The notes below the pieces were generated by a model. It was not told the DNA's origin. It ran no database searches and saw only the letters and a list, made by a program, of their open reading frames with translations. The position numbers and the translations under genes were made by a program. From NCBI GenBank assembly GCA_030706735.1, contig JAUZNZ010000010.1, positions 89,277 through 153,276 on the forward strand: DNA of 64,000 bases, read 5' to 3'. Of this stretch, positions 34,620 through 42,942 are shown piece by piece (the stretch's first letter is position 1; the number at the start of each line of letters is the position of its first letter). This DNA comes from Bacteroidota bacterium (GTDB lineage Bacteria; Bacteroidota; Bacteroidia; Chitinophagales; Chitinophagaceae).

Positions 34620-35933
34620 ATGGAACGACGCAACTTTCTCAGGAATACCACGCTCGCGACGGCAGGGGTCACGGTGCTCAATTTTCCCATATTCGGCAAA
34701 CAGGCTCCCAGTAATAAAGTCGTATTGGGCGTAATGGGGCTGAATGGCAGGGGCAGTTATCTCGCGAACTGCTATGCGCATCTGCAGAATGTGGAGGTCG
34801 GTTACCTGTGCGATATCGAGGAGGGAGCTATCAAGCGGGGGTTTGATGCGGTAAAGGATCTGCCCAGGAGGCCTGAACTGATCAGGGATATCCGTAAGCT
34901 GGTAGAACGGAAGGATATGGACGCGCTGATCGTCGCAGCGCCGGATCATTGGCATACGCCTGCGGCCATCCTGGGTTCATCACATGGCAAGCATGTTTAT
35001 GTAGAGAAGCCTTGCGGGCAAAATCCATATGAGGGCGAGCTGATCGTCCAGGCCATGCATAAATTCGGCAAGCATATTCAAATGGGAAATCAGCGCCGGT
35101 CGATGCCGACCTTGATCGAGGCCGTCAGGCAGGTACGCGATGGGATCATCGGCGATGTCTATTTTGCCAAGGCCTGGTATACCAACAACCGGAAATCCAT
35201 CGGCAAAGGCAAACAGGTCGCCGTGCCTTCGACCCTGGACTTTGACCTTTGGCAGGGTCCGGCGCCAAGGCGCCCTTACCAGGATAACCTCGTACATTAT
35301 AACTGGCATTGGTTCTGGCATTGGGGAACAGGCGAATCCTGCAATAACGGCACCCATGAATTGGATTGTTGCCGTTGGTTCCTGGGGGTCGATTTTCCCA
35401 CCAAGGCGACTTCCGCGGGCGGCCGGTACGCATTTAGCGACGATTGGCAAACCCCCGATACCCAGGTTGCTTCGTTCGAGTTTGGGGACAAGGCCAGCAT
35501 AACCTGGGAAAATCGCAGTTGTCAGAATTTCCCGGTGGAAGGTTCGGGTCGGGGATTTGTGATCTATGGTAAGAAAGGCACCCTGGTAAACCACGGAGGC
35601 GGCGATTACCAGATCTTCGATATTGACAACAAGCTCCAAAAGGACGTGAAGTCTGAAGTTGCCGCCGATCCAAATAATACCCTAAGCGCCACGGGCAATC
35701 TCGACTTGTATCATTTTAATAACTTTGTCAATACGATCCGCGGGGACGCCAGATTGAACGCGCCGGTGGACGAGGCGTATAAATCCGTCTTATTGTGCCA
35801 TCTGGCTAATATTGCGCAACGTACAGGGGAAACCCTTCTGTGCGATCCATCGAACGGCCACCTGTTGAACAGCACAAATGCAATGAAATTATGGAGAAGA
35901 ACCTACGAACCCGGCTGGGAGCCGGTCGTGTGA
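34620..35933 (+). CDS. Exported Gfo/Idh/MocA family oxidoreductase
   Basis: NAD(P)-dependent sugar dehydrogenase-fold protein. The 437 residues begin MERRNFLRNTTLATAGVTVL, a Tat-like signal, so it is probably folded before export. The Rossmann motif is GVMGLNGRGSYLA; catalytic Lys130 lies in YVEKPCG and His246 in NNGTHELD. Most relatives have Asp where this protein has Asn (DxGxH becomes NNGTH). It overlaps the start of the next gene, a TIM-barrel isomerase, by 43 bases, so the two are translationally linked. Substrate unknown; the context points to glycoside or inositol-like sugars. Confidence 0.85.
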   Translation: MERRNFLRNTTLATAGVTVLNFPIFGKQAPSNKVVLGVMGLNGRGSYLANCYAHLQNVEVGYLCDIEEGAIKRGFDAVKDLPRRPELIRDIRKLVERKDMDALIVAAPDHWHTPAAILGSSHGKHVYVEKPCGQNPYEGELIVQAMHKFGKHIQMGNQRRSMPTLIEAVRQVRDGIIGDVYFAKAWYTNNRKSIGKGKQVAVPSTLDFDLWQGPAPRRPYQDNLVHYNWHWFWHWGTGESCNNGTHELDCCRWFLGVDFPTKATSAGGRYAFSDDWQTPDTQVASFEFGDKASITWENRSCQNFPVEGSGRGFVIYGKKGTLVNHGGGDYQIFDIDNKLQKDVKSEVAADPNNTLSATGNLDLYHFNNFVNTIRGDARLNAPVDEAYKSVLLCHLANIAQRTGETLLCDPSNGHLLNSTNAMKLWRRTYEPGWEPVV

Positions 35934-36766
35934 TCATCATGGCCTTGTTGATCCCCATCGGGCACGTCGCCTTCGCCCAGTCGGTGAAGCCATTATTTCC
36001 GCAAAAGCCCGGCATGGTATCTTATACTTTCCGAAAATATTTCGAAAAGGATGTACCCTCCACGCTGGACACGATCAGGCGATACGGCATCACGGATATG
36101 GAGTTTTCGAACCTTTTCGGAAAAACGGCCGCCGAACTCCGCTCGATGATCGACGCGAAGGGCATCCACTGTTCGTCATTTGGCGTGGGGTATGATGACC
36201 TGATGAACAAGGCCGATGTGGTGGCACAAAATGCGATAACGTTGGGAGCGCATTATGTACGGGTCTCCTGGATACCTCATAAGGGACCATTCACCCTTGA
36301 AGACGCGAAGAAGGCGGCAGAGGACTTCAATCGCGCCGGCAAATACCTGAAGGAGAAGTATGGCCTGGGTTTCATCTATCATAATCATGGATATGAGTTC
36401 GAGCCCTGGCAGGACGGGACATTATACGACTACATCCTCCGGAATACGGATCCGGCCTATGTGAGCTACGAACTGGATATCCTTTGGGCTTTTTTCCCCG
36501 GACAAGACCCGGCAGCGATGCTGACCAAATATGGTAGCCGCTATAAATGCGTGCATTTGAAAGACCTTCGCAAGGGAGTAACCGGCAACCTGAGCGGAGG
36601 CACTCCCCCCGACAATGACGTGGCGCTGGGAACAGGGCAGATCGATATCCCCGCCATCCTGAAAGCGGCGAAGAAAGCGGGGGTCGAACATTATTATATC
36701 GAAGACGAAAGCGATCGCGTGCTCGGGCAGGTGCCGCAAAGCCTCGCTTACCTGGCCGGCCTGTAG
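35891..36766 (+). CDS. Exported sugar phosphate isomerase/epimerase-like TIM-barrel protein
   Basis: Xylose-isomerase-like/AP-endonuclease-2 fold. The chosen ATG at 35891 (MEKNLRTRLGAGRV...) gives 291 residues with a signal peptide ending near AFAQ. Metal-site motifs are FIYHNHGYEF, SYELDILW, CVHLKDL and YYIEDES. It is coupled by overlap to the upstream exported Gfo/Idh gene, suggesting that the pair oxidises and isomerises or cleaves a sugar in the periplasm. The 3' end overlaps the convergent Crp/Fnr gene by 19 bases. Confidence 0.85.
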   Translation: MEKNLRTRLGAGRVIIMALLIPIGHVAFAQSVKPLFPQKPGMVSYTFRKYFEKDVPSTLDTIRRYGITDMEFSNLFGKTAAELRSMIDAKGIHCSSFGVGYDDLMNKADVVAQNAITLGAHYVRVSWIPHKGPFTLEDAKKAAEDFNRAGKYLKEKYGLGFIYHNHGYEFEPWQDGTLYDYILRNTDPAYVSYELDILWAFFPGQDPAAMLTKYGSRYKCVHLKDLRKGVTGNLSGGTPPDNDVALGTGQIDIPAILKAAKKAGVEHYYIEDESDRVLGQVPQSLAYLAGL

Positions 36767-37359
36767 GCATTCTTGGCCAGCTTCTGCCTGATGCGGCTAA
36801 AGGACTGCTGGGTGATGCCCAGATAAGAAGCCAGATAGCTTAGCGGAATTCGCGCGGCGATCTGTGGAAATTTTTCGAGGAACTCCTTATAACATGCGGT
36901 GGCATCTCCGGCCTGAGCAGGCCTCATGCCGGCGATCCGGTATTCGTCCATCCGGGTCTTGATCCGGGATAACAACAGGTCCCATGCGGGGATCGAGGCA
37001 GAAAGCTCTCTCACGGCGATCGTGGAAAGGACCAGTAACTCCGTTTTCATTAGCGCCTGTTGAAGTGCCGGACTGGCGTGCCGGCGGCTGGAGCCATCTG
37101 TACCCGGCACAAAATGGCCTTCGTCAATAAAGTATTCCGTGACTTCGACTCCCTGGCTATCTACATGGACGGCGCGCAGGACGCCCGTACATACGAAGAC
37201 GAGTTCATCGCCCGGCGCGTCCGCATTGGCCTCAGGATTCCTCCGGGGGAGATAATCGCCCTTACCAAGGGTAAGCGGCACCGCCTTCGATCTAATTTGC
37301 TCCAGGTCGGTCGGCGATAGACCGTTGAATTGCTGCAGATAAATAACAAGTTCTTGCAT
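36748..37359 (-). CDS. Crp/Fnr-family transcriptional regulator
   Basis: The 203 residues have a cyclic-nucleotide-binding-like beta-roll (about 15-125: GDELVFVCTGVLRAVHVDSQGVEVTEYFIDEGHFV) and a C-terminal winged HTH (about 150-200: IPLSYLASYLGITQQSFSRIRQKLA). The canonical cAMP-pocket arginine/serine pattern is not obvious, and there is no Fnr cysteine cluster, so the ligand is uncertain. It is transcribed toward the sugar-oxidation pair. It could control the nearby sugar genes, but no operator is evident. Confidence 0.85.
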   Translation of the reverse strand: MQELVIYLQQFNGLSPTDLEQIRSKAVPLTLGKGDYLPRRNPEANADAPGDELVFVCTGVLRAVHVDSQGVEVTEYFIDEGHFVPGTDGSSRRHASPALQQALMKTELLVLSTIAVRELSASIPAWDLLLSRIKTRMDEYRIAGMRPAQAGDATACYKEFLEKFPQIAARIPLSYLASYLGITQQSFSRIRQKLAKNAYRPAR

Positions 37360-37547
37360 GAAATTTATTTTCAGTCATATAATAAAATATATAAATGTCT
37401 GCAAGGGGGATTATGAAGGTTGGTGCCAGGACGGGACTTGAAGTTAATTAATAATCAGGGTCAATACCAACACGGTCAGATTTACCGTTAAAACACGGTT
37501 GGAGGACTGGTCAAAAAACGACCCTCCCGACCCCCAAACCCATTCTT

Positions 37548-38177
37548 ATGCGATCAGTATCTGTCTTGTTGCTCTTTATCTCCATGCTCGGCGCCCGTCC
37601 CATCCGGGCGCAAAAGAATAATTCCGGTGGCGATGGGCACGCCAGCCTTTTGCCTGGGCGGCGGCATTCGCTGATCGCCTGGTCCGGAAAGGGTCATGCG
37701 TTCACCATGGAGGTGCCCGGAAAATCAGCCAAGCCGTCGGATTTGCCGGGGTTTATCACGATCGACAACCAGATCGTGCAGACGACCCTGGTCGCGGCAT
37801 CCCAGAATATCGATCTCAATTACCTGACGATAAACCGGGAAAAGGACATCCTGACGAAGTATATGAATTACGAGCTGGCTTATTACAAAAAGCGGCTGAA
37901 GCAAGACTATTCCAATGTCCAGACGGAATGGCTGACGATGCAGGGACATATCTTTCTTCTCTGGTACTTCGATATGCCGAAGGATTATAAGCTGGTCAAC
38001 CGCCAGGTTTATCTCTCCACTTTATTTTTCGACCAGATCATGGATTTGAATGCGCCCCTGTTCACGATAGGCGACTTTAACCGCGCCAGGGAATTGCTCG
38101 TTAGACTCGCAGGTTCCCTGAAGACCTTCGATAAGAACCTGGATCTCACCGTTCTCGCACATCAGCTGAATAAATAA
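37548..38177 (+). CDS. Secreted hypothetical protein
   Basis: I do not recognise a family. The 209 residues begin with a signal peptide (MRSVSVLLLFISMLGARPIRAQ). The mature part contains ITIDNQIVQTTLVAASQNIDLNYLTINREKDIL and a block with repeated Tyr/Lys (YMNYELAYYKKRLKQDY), with a mixed alpha/beta appearance and no membrane segment. Two mutually exclusive short hairpins (37472-37476, 37484-37488, 37495-37499) lie upstream. It lies between the Crp/Fnr gene and the BlaI/M56 pair, with no clear functional link. Confidence 0.65.
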   Translation: MRSVSVLLLFISMLGARPIRAQKNNSGGDGHASLLPGRRHSLIAWSGKGHAFTMEVPGKSAKPSDLPGFITIDNQIVQTTLVAASQNIDLNYLTINREKDILTKYMNYELAYYKKRLKQDYSNVQTEWLTMQGHIFLLWYFDMPKDYKLVNRQVYLSTLFFDQIMDLNAPLFTIGDFNRARELLVRLAGSLKTFDKNLDLTVLAHQLNK

Positions 38178-38257
38178 TCCTTTCGCAAAAGCTGAAATAT
38201 TCCGTTCACAAAAGATCGGCGCCCCTTTTTTTTTGAAAAAAAGAAGGTAATATTTTG

Positions 38258-38267
38258 TTCGTACGAA
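38258..38267. promoter_or_regulatory. Candidate BlaI-type operator palindrome
   Basis: The perfect 10-base palindrome TTCGTACGAA at 38258-38267 lies directly upstream of TACCTTAG (38276-38283), a one-mismatch -7 element before blaI. A repressor bound here would block the promoter. Confidence 0.4.
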
Positions 38268-38287
38268 ATTTTTCCTACCTTAGTGCT

Positions 38288-38692
38288 ATGAAAAAAGACA
38301 AGAACGATAAGGCCAAAAAGGTCGAGCCGACCCGTTCGGAACTGGAGATCCTTCAGGTGGTTTGGAAATACGGTCCTTCGACGGTTCGCCAGGTAAATGA
38401 TCTGTTGAACGAGCAAAAGCGTGCGGTACAGTACACGTCTACACTGAAATTGATGCAGATCATGGCGGAAAAGGGGATCCTGAAGCGGGATGAAACCAAT
38501 ATGAAGCATGTCTATAGCGCGGCCGTCGAGGAAAAGAAATACAAGAGCTTATTACTGGAGCGCTTCGTCGACTCCATGTATGAAGGCTCGGCGGCCAGCC
38601 TGATGATGCAATTGCTCGGCAATAAGACCGCCACCAAAGAGGAATTGGACCAGATCAGGAGCTTGCTGGACAAACTCGATAAGGGCTCGTAG
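38288..38692 (+). CDS. BlaI/MecI/CopY-family transcriptional repressor
   Basis: Dimeric winged-helix repressor usually inactivated by proteolysis through its M56 partner. The start MKKDKNDKAKKVEPTRSELE at 38288 gives 134 residues. The HTH reads ELEILQVVWKYGPSTVRQVNDLLNEQ and the wing AVQYTSTLKLMQIMAEKGIL; a C-terminal dimerisation helix follows. It lies 53 bases before the M56 gene, the standard pairing. In Bacteroidota such pairs usually control envelope or transport genes rather than beta-lactamase. Confidence 0.9.
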   Translation: MKKDKNDKAKKVEPTRSELEILQVVWKYGPSTVRQVNDLLNEQKRAVQYTSTLKLMQIMAEKGILKRDETNMKHVYSAAVEEKKYKSLLLERFVDSMYEGSAASLMMQLLGNKTATKEELDQIRSLLDKLDKGS

Positions 38693-38745
38693 AATTCCCT
38701 TGTACCGGGAAATCGTTAAATACAACACACTTCAAAAATAACTTT

Positions 38746-40716
38746 ATGTTAGCATTGTTCGTCGATCAACTATTGCCCGAAAGGCTGATAAATGCCCTCT
38801 GCTGGACCCTCGTACACTCACTTTGGCAGGGATTGGCCCTCACGATCCTGACCGGGATCCTGATCCTGTTTATGAGGAGGTCCGGGGCCCGTATCCGTTA
38901 CGCCGTGTTCTCCGCCGCATTCCTCTTGTTTCTGGCAACAGCCTGTGGTACCTTCGCCTGGCAATGGAACAAGCAGGCGAACGGGACCGAAACGGTAAAC
39001 GATGCGTTCACAAAAACCGAAGTGACGGCCCAGGCCATTCCGATTCCCCCCATCGTGGCGGATCCGGCCATTCCATTATATCAACGCATAGCCACGCGAT
39101 TGACCGACTATTTCAACGAACATGCCTCCCTGATCGTCACCATCTGGTTCATCATATTCAGCGCCAGGCTTGTGCGGATACTTGGCGGACTCGGCAGGAT
39201 GCAGCGGATCCGGCACTATCGTACTCATGTTCCCTCGGTTTACTGGACGGACCGTGTGAAGGTACTGGCGGCATTATTGCATATCAAGGTCCCCGTTGCC
39301 CTGCTGGAATCGGAATTGATCGGGGCTCCGATGATGGCAGGCGTTTTCAAACCGGTCATATTATTGCCTTTCAGTCTGCTGGCGCAGTTGCCCTCCCGGG
39401 AAGTGGAAGCGATCCTGTTGCATGAGCTCGCCCATATCCGGCGCAAGGACTATTTGATCAATCTCTTTCAGAGCTTCGCGGAGATCCTTTTCTTTTTCAA
39501 TCCGGGCGTGTGGTGGATCAGTTCCCTGATCAGGGAGGAGCGGGAAAATTGTTGCGATGACATGGCCATCGGAGCGGGCGGAAACAAAAAGGAATTTATC
39601 CATGCCCTGGTCTCCTTCCAGGAGTATGGAGCGGCTAAGGACAAATTCTCGATAGCGCTTCGTGGTACGGGCAATCATTTGCTGCAACGGGTGAAAAGGA
39701 TACTGTATCAGGATAACAAGATATTGGATGGACGTGAAAAGCTTTTCGTCGGATGCAGCCTGGTGATCATGATGGCGCTGGCATTTACTCTTACAAGCGG
39801 CCCTGCCGCCCGGGGCGCAGGGCGGTACGTCGCTATGCACGAAGCAAATTCGGTATTCGACGGACGGGCCCGGATCGCTTCGGACACGGATAGCGTGATC
39901 ACCGCAAAGCCTTTACACGCGGTCAGAAGGTCGGCGACCGTCAGACGGGAAGGCCCACCCTCCGGGGAGACCATTGACACAAAAGCCGCAATGGCAAGAG
40001 ATACGCTTGGTCCACTGGCAAAGGATACCCTTCCACCTCCCAGGTTGCCGACCAATCCCATTCGTCCGAAAAGGATCACCAGGGATTCCCCGGAGATGAT
40101 GGAAAAGTTGCAACGCGACGAGGAGATGAAACAGTTGGAATGGCAGCGGAAGAAGGAGGAAATGGATTTGCACGCCCAGGAATGGAAACGTGCGGCGGAC
40201 GGGCAAAAACAGAAATTGAACGTTGAGCAACTCGAGGAACTGGATAGACAACGCCAAATGCTGTCGGACCAACAGGCAGTACTGGCAGAGAGGGAAAGGG
40301 AATTGGTTATTGCAGAGCAGAAACTGGCCGAGCAGGAAAGGATGCTGGATAGACTGGCCCCCGCTGAAAGTGATCGGGAATTAAAAGAACAGGAGATCAT
40401 GAGGAAAGAAAGGAGGCTGGAATTGAAAAGGCCGATTACGCCCCGGCAAAAGGAACTTTGGAAGCAACCTTCGGCCGGCGGTAATCAAAGGGCCATCGCG
40501 CCGGTCATTATGGATCTCCAGATGGAAGATCTGATCGGCGATCCCGAAGAATTTTCCTTTGAACTGAATGGAAAAGAGTTGAAGGTGAACGGCAAACGGC
40601 AACCGGAAGAGGTATTTAAGCGCTTTTCGGAAAAATATATCAAAGATTCGCGGGATGTTCTGAAATATTCCAGGAAAAAGAACGGATCCGAGTCTGTGAC
40701 CATCACCATCAATTAA
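38746..40716 (+). CDS. M56-family (BlaR1-like) membrane metallopeptidase with coiled-coil tail
   Basis: Sensor protease expected to cleave the BlaI-type repressor. The 656 residues have four hydrophobic helices in the first 350 residues and the zinc motif HELAH at residues 226-230, followed by the family signature EERENCCDDMA. The canonical BlaR1 penicillin-binding sensor is absent. Instead the C-terminal half is a Pro-rich linker and a long charged coiled coil (about 451-565, Glu/Gln/Lys/Arg heptads), then a short mixed tail. The signal sensed is therefore unlikely to be a beta-lactam. Confidence 0.88.
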   Translation: MLALFVDQLLPERLINALCWTLVHSLWQGLALTILTGILILFMRRSGARIRYAVFSAAFLLFLATACGTFAWQWNKQANGTETVNDAFTKTEVTAQAIPIPPIVADPAIPLYQRIATRLTDYFNEHASLIVTIWFIIFSARLVRILGGLGRMQRIRHYRTHVPSVYWTDRVKVLAALLHIKVPVALLESELIGAPMMAGVFKPVILLPFSLLAQLPSREVEAILLHELAHIRRKDYLINLFQSFAEILFFFNPGVWWISSLIREERENCCDDMAIGAGGNKKEFIHALVSFQEYGAAKDKFSIALRGTGNHLLQRVKRILYQDNKILDGREKLFVGCSLVIMMALAFTLTSGPAARGAGRYVAMHEANSVFDGRARIASDTDSVITAKPLHAVRRSATVRREGPPSGETIDTKAAMARDTLGPLAKDTLPPPRLPTNPIRPKRITRDSPEMMEKLQRDEEMKQLEWQRKKEEMDLHAQEWKRAADGQKQKLNVEQLEELDRQRQMLSDQQAVLAERERELVIAEQKLAEQERMLDRLAPAESDRELKEQEIMRKERRLELKRPITPRQKELWKQPSAGGNQRAIAPVIMDLQMEDLIGDPEEFSFELNGKELKVNGKRQPEEVFKRFSEKYIKDSRDVLKYSRKKNGSESVTITIN

Positions 40717-40763
40717 ACTATTTTCCGGGGAGACGGAGGCTTTTCTTTTTCCGCGATAAGGGC

Positions 40764-40771
40764 TATCTTTG
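40764..40771 (+). promoter_or_regulatory. Promoter -7 element directly before a Gfo/Idh start codon
   Basis: TATCTTTG at 40764-40771 is an exact TAnnTTTG match only five bases before the ATG at 40777, which would give an almost leaderless transcript. Confidence 0.45.
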
Positions 40772-40776
40772 GCTGC

Positions 40777-42129
40777 ATGAGACCAACCCTTCATTCCAGG
40801 AACGGCCGCCGTACATTTTTGCAGCAAACCTCGGCCCTGGTCGGCGGCGCGGTGCTCCTTTCCGCTTTTGACAAAGCCCCGTTATCGTCCATGCGAAAAA
40901 GGATGTCCGCGGCAGACCAGATCAATGTGGGAGCGATCGGCCTTAACGGAATGGGTTGGGCCGACCTCACCTCCGCACTGAAGGTTCCCGGAGTACGGGT
41001 AGTCGCATTGTGCGATGTGGACAGGAACGTACTCGACAGACGTATGCGGGACCTGGCCAAAATGAATGTGGATACCAGCAAGGTCAGCACCTACGGGGAT
41101 TACCGGAAATTGCTCGAACAGAAAGATATCGATGTAGTGATTATTGGAACGCCGGACCACTGGCATGCCCTGATCATGATCGAAGCCTGTCAGGCAGGCA
41201 AGGACGTCTACGTGGAAAAGCCCGTCGGAAATTCCATCGGAGAGTGCCGCGCCATGATCGCTGCACAGCAAAAATATAAACGCGTCGTACAAGCCGGGCA
41301 GTGGCAGCGCAGCCAGCAGCATTTCAGGGACGCGGTGGATTTCGTGTACTCCGGTCAGCTGGGCCCCGTGCGAACGGTAAAGGTCTGGTGTTATCAGGGC
41401 TGGATGCACCCCGGTCCGAAAGTGCCCGACAGTGCGCCTCCTCCCGGAGTGGACTATGCGGCCTGGCTGGGTCCTGCTCCGCAACGCTCCTTCAATGCAA
41501 GCCGATATCATTTTAACTTTCGATGGTTTTGGGATTATGCGGGGGGATTGATGACCGACTGGGGTGTGCACCTGCTTGATTATGGACTGTTGGGCATGCG
41601 TGCGGGCGTGCCGAAGACTATCGCCGCCCTGGGTGGCATCTTCGCCTATCCCGATATGTACCAGGAAACGCCCGATACGCTGACCACCTTGTATGAGTTT
41701 GATGGATTTAATTTAGTGTGGGATCATGCACTCGGGATCGATAACGGCTCATACGGCCGGGATCATGGTATAGCGTACATCGGCAACAATGGAACCCTGA
41801 TCCTGAACCGCGGAGGCTGGGAAGTGATCGAAGAGAAGGGGAGCAAGCACAAGGTGGTCAAACCCTTTGTTGCAGTTTCAGATAACGGAACGGATAAGCA
41901 TTGGATCAATTTCATCGATGTCGTGAGATCGCGTAAAATGGAAGACCTGCATTGTTCGATACAGGATGGAGCCCATGTCGCCACGGTCGCTCAAATGGGC
42001 AATATCAGCCTGCGCAGCGGCCGTCGGCTCGACTGGGACAGGGGCGCGGACAAATTCTCCGATGAAAAGATTAATGCGGACTATTTCATGAAGGAATACC
42101 ACAACGGCTATAAGCTTCCGCAGATCTGA
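40777..42129 (+). CDS. Exported Gfo/Idh/MocA oxidoreductase
   Basis: Second exported Gfo/Idh protein of the region, 450 residues. The N-terminus (RNGRRTFLQQTSALVGGAVLL) is a Tat-type signal. The Rossmann segment is VGAIGLNGMGWADLTSAL; catalytic motifs are VYVEKPVGN and LMTDWGVHLLDYGL, with both the Asp and the His conserved. It resembles the bacterial exported Gfo/Idh group that contains GH109-like enzymes and glycoside 3-dehydrogenases, but the fine specificity is not readable. It lies between the BlaI/M56 pair and the convergent ThuA gene. Confidence 0.87.
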   Translation: MRPTLHSRNGRRTFLQQTSALVGGAVLLSAFDKAPLSSMRKRMSAADQINVGAIGLNGMGWADLTSALKVPGVRVVALCDVDRNVLDRRMRDLAKMNVDTSKVSTYGDYRKLLEQKDIDVVIIGTPDHWHALIMIEACQAGKDVYVEKPVGNSIGECRAMIAAQQKYKRVVQAGQWQRSQQHFRDAVDFVYSGQLGPVRTVKVWCYQGWMHPGPKVPDSAPPPGVDYAAWLGPAPQRSFNASRYHFNFRWFWDYAGGLMTDWGVHLLDYGLLGMRAGVPKTIAALGGIFAYPDMYQETPDTLTTLYEFDGFNLVWDHALGIDNGSYGRDHGIAYIGNNGTLILNRGGWEVIEEKGSKHKVVKPFVAVSDNGTDKHWINFIDVVRSRKMEDLHCSIQDGAHVATVAQMGNISLRSGRRLDWDRGADKFSDEKINADYFMKEYHNGYKLPQI

Positions 42130-42167
42130 CGTCAGGATATCCGGGCAGCCCGGCGATCCGGTCGGTT

Positions 42168-42941
42168 CTACTTCTTCCCGGTCGCATTTTTCCCGATCGC
42201 ATACTGTATGCCGCCGAGCAAGTGGCCGAGATATACCGGGTCGGCATACGATTCGTCGGAGTGGCCCAGCTCCGTGTAAAAAGCCCTTCCTCCCTCGTAC
42301 TCGTGGTACCAGGACATGGGATGGTCGCCGTTCATTTCCCCGCCCGTATAAGAGCTCTCGTCTATCTTCAGCAGCACGTGAAGGTTGGGGTTAAGATATT
42401 TGAAATTGTACCATTCATCGGTGCGCTCCCAGGGGCTGGGCAGATTCATGGTGGCAGGGAAGTTCTTGTCCGCGACGATGATCCTTGCCCGCTGAGGCCG
42501 GGGATGGGACTTGAAATAGGCGCCTACGAGGTCGCCATACCATTGCCATTGATATTCGCAATCCGTCGCGGAATGGATGCCTACGAAACCGCCGCCCTGG
42601 TGGATATAACCCTGCAGGGCCGTTTCCTCATTGGGTCCGAAGACCGTACCGGTGGGGTTCAGAAAGATCAGCGCGGAATATTTTTTCAGTGTCGGGAGGT
42701 TGAACCAGGTGGAATCTTCCGTCGCGTCGACGTCGAAGCTATTGTCGGCGCCCAGCTTCCTGATGGCTGCAATCCCGGCCGCAATACTGCTATGGCGATA
42801 TCCGTTCGTCTTGGAAAAGATCAGCACCCTGGGCCTGGCGAGATGCCCGCCGGCGGCGCGAGCGGCCTCGGGGTTCCGGGAGGTGAATGAAACGGCGCCC
42901 AGGAGGACCGCGCAGACGACCAAACCAATGAATCCTTTCAT
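42168..42941 (-). CDS. ThuA-like domain protein, secreted
   Basis: Member of the trehalose-utilisation ThuA family (class I glutamine-amidotransferase-like fold). The start MKGFIGLVVCAVLLGAVSF at 42941 gives 257 residues with a signal peptide. Motifs are RVLIFSKTNGYRHSSI, FLNPTGTVFG, GGGFVGIHSATDCEYQW, NGDHPMSWYHEYEGGRAFYTELGH and LLGGIQYAIG. In Agrobacterium ThuA works with the ThuB dehydrogenase on trehalose and related disaccharides via 3-keto intermediates. Here it is the last gene of the left arm, 1 base after the DUF1080 gene. Confidence 0.88.
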   Translation of the reverse strand: MKGFIGLVVCAVLLGAVSFTSRNPEAARAAGGHLARPRVLIFSKTNGYRHSSIAAGIAAIRKLGADNSFDVDATEDSTWFNLPTLKKYSALIFLNPTGTVFGPNEETALQGYIHQGGGFVGIHSATDCEYQWQWYGDLVGAYFKSHPRPQRARIIVADKNFPATMNLPSPWERTDEWYNFKYLNPNLHVLLKIDESSYTGGEMNGDHPMSWYHEYEGGRAFYTELGHSDESYADPVYLGHLLGGIQYAIGKNATGKK

Positions 42942-42942
42942 G

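Noticed and set aside
42141..42153. CCGGG/CCCGG hairpin between the convergent Gfo/Idh and ThuA genes as a terminator
   Set aside because: Only 5 bp with no T run on either strand.
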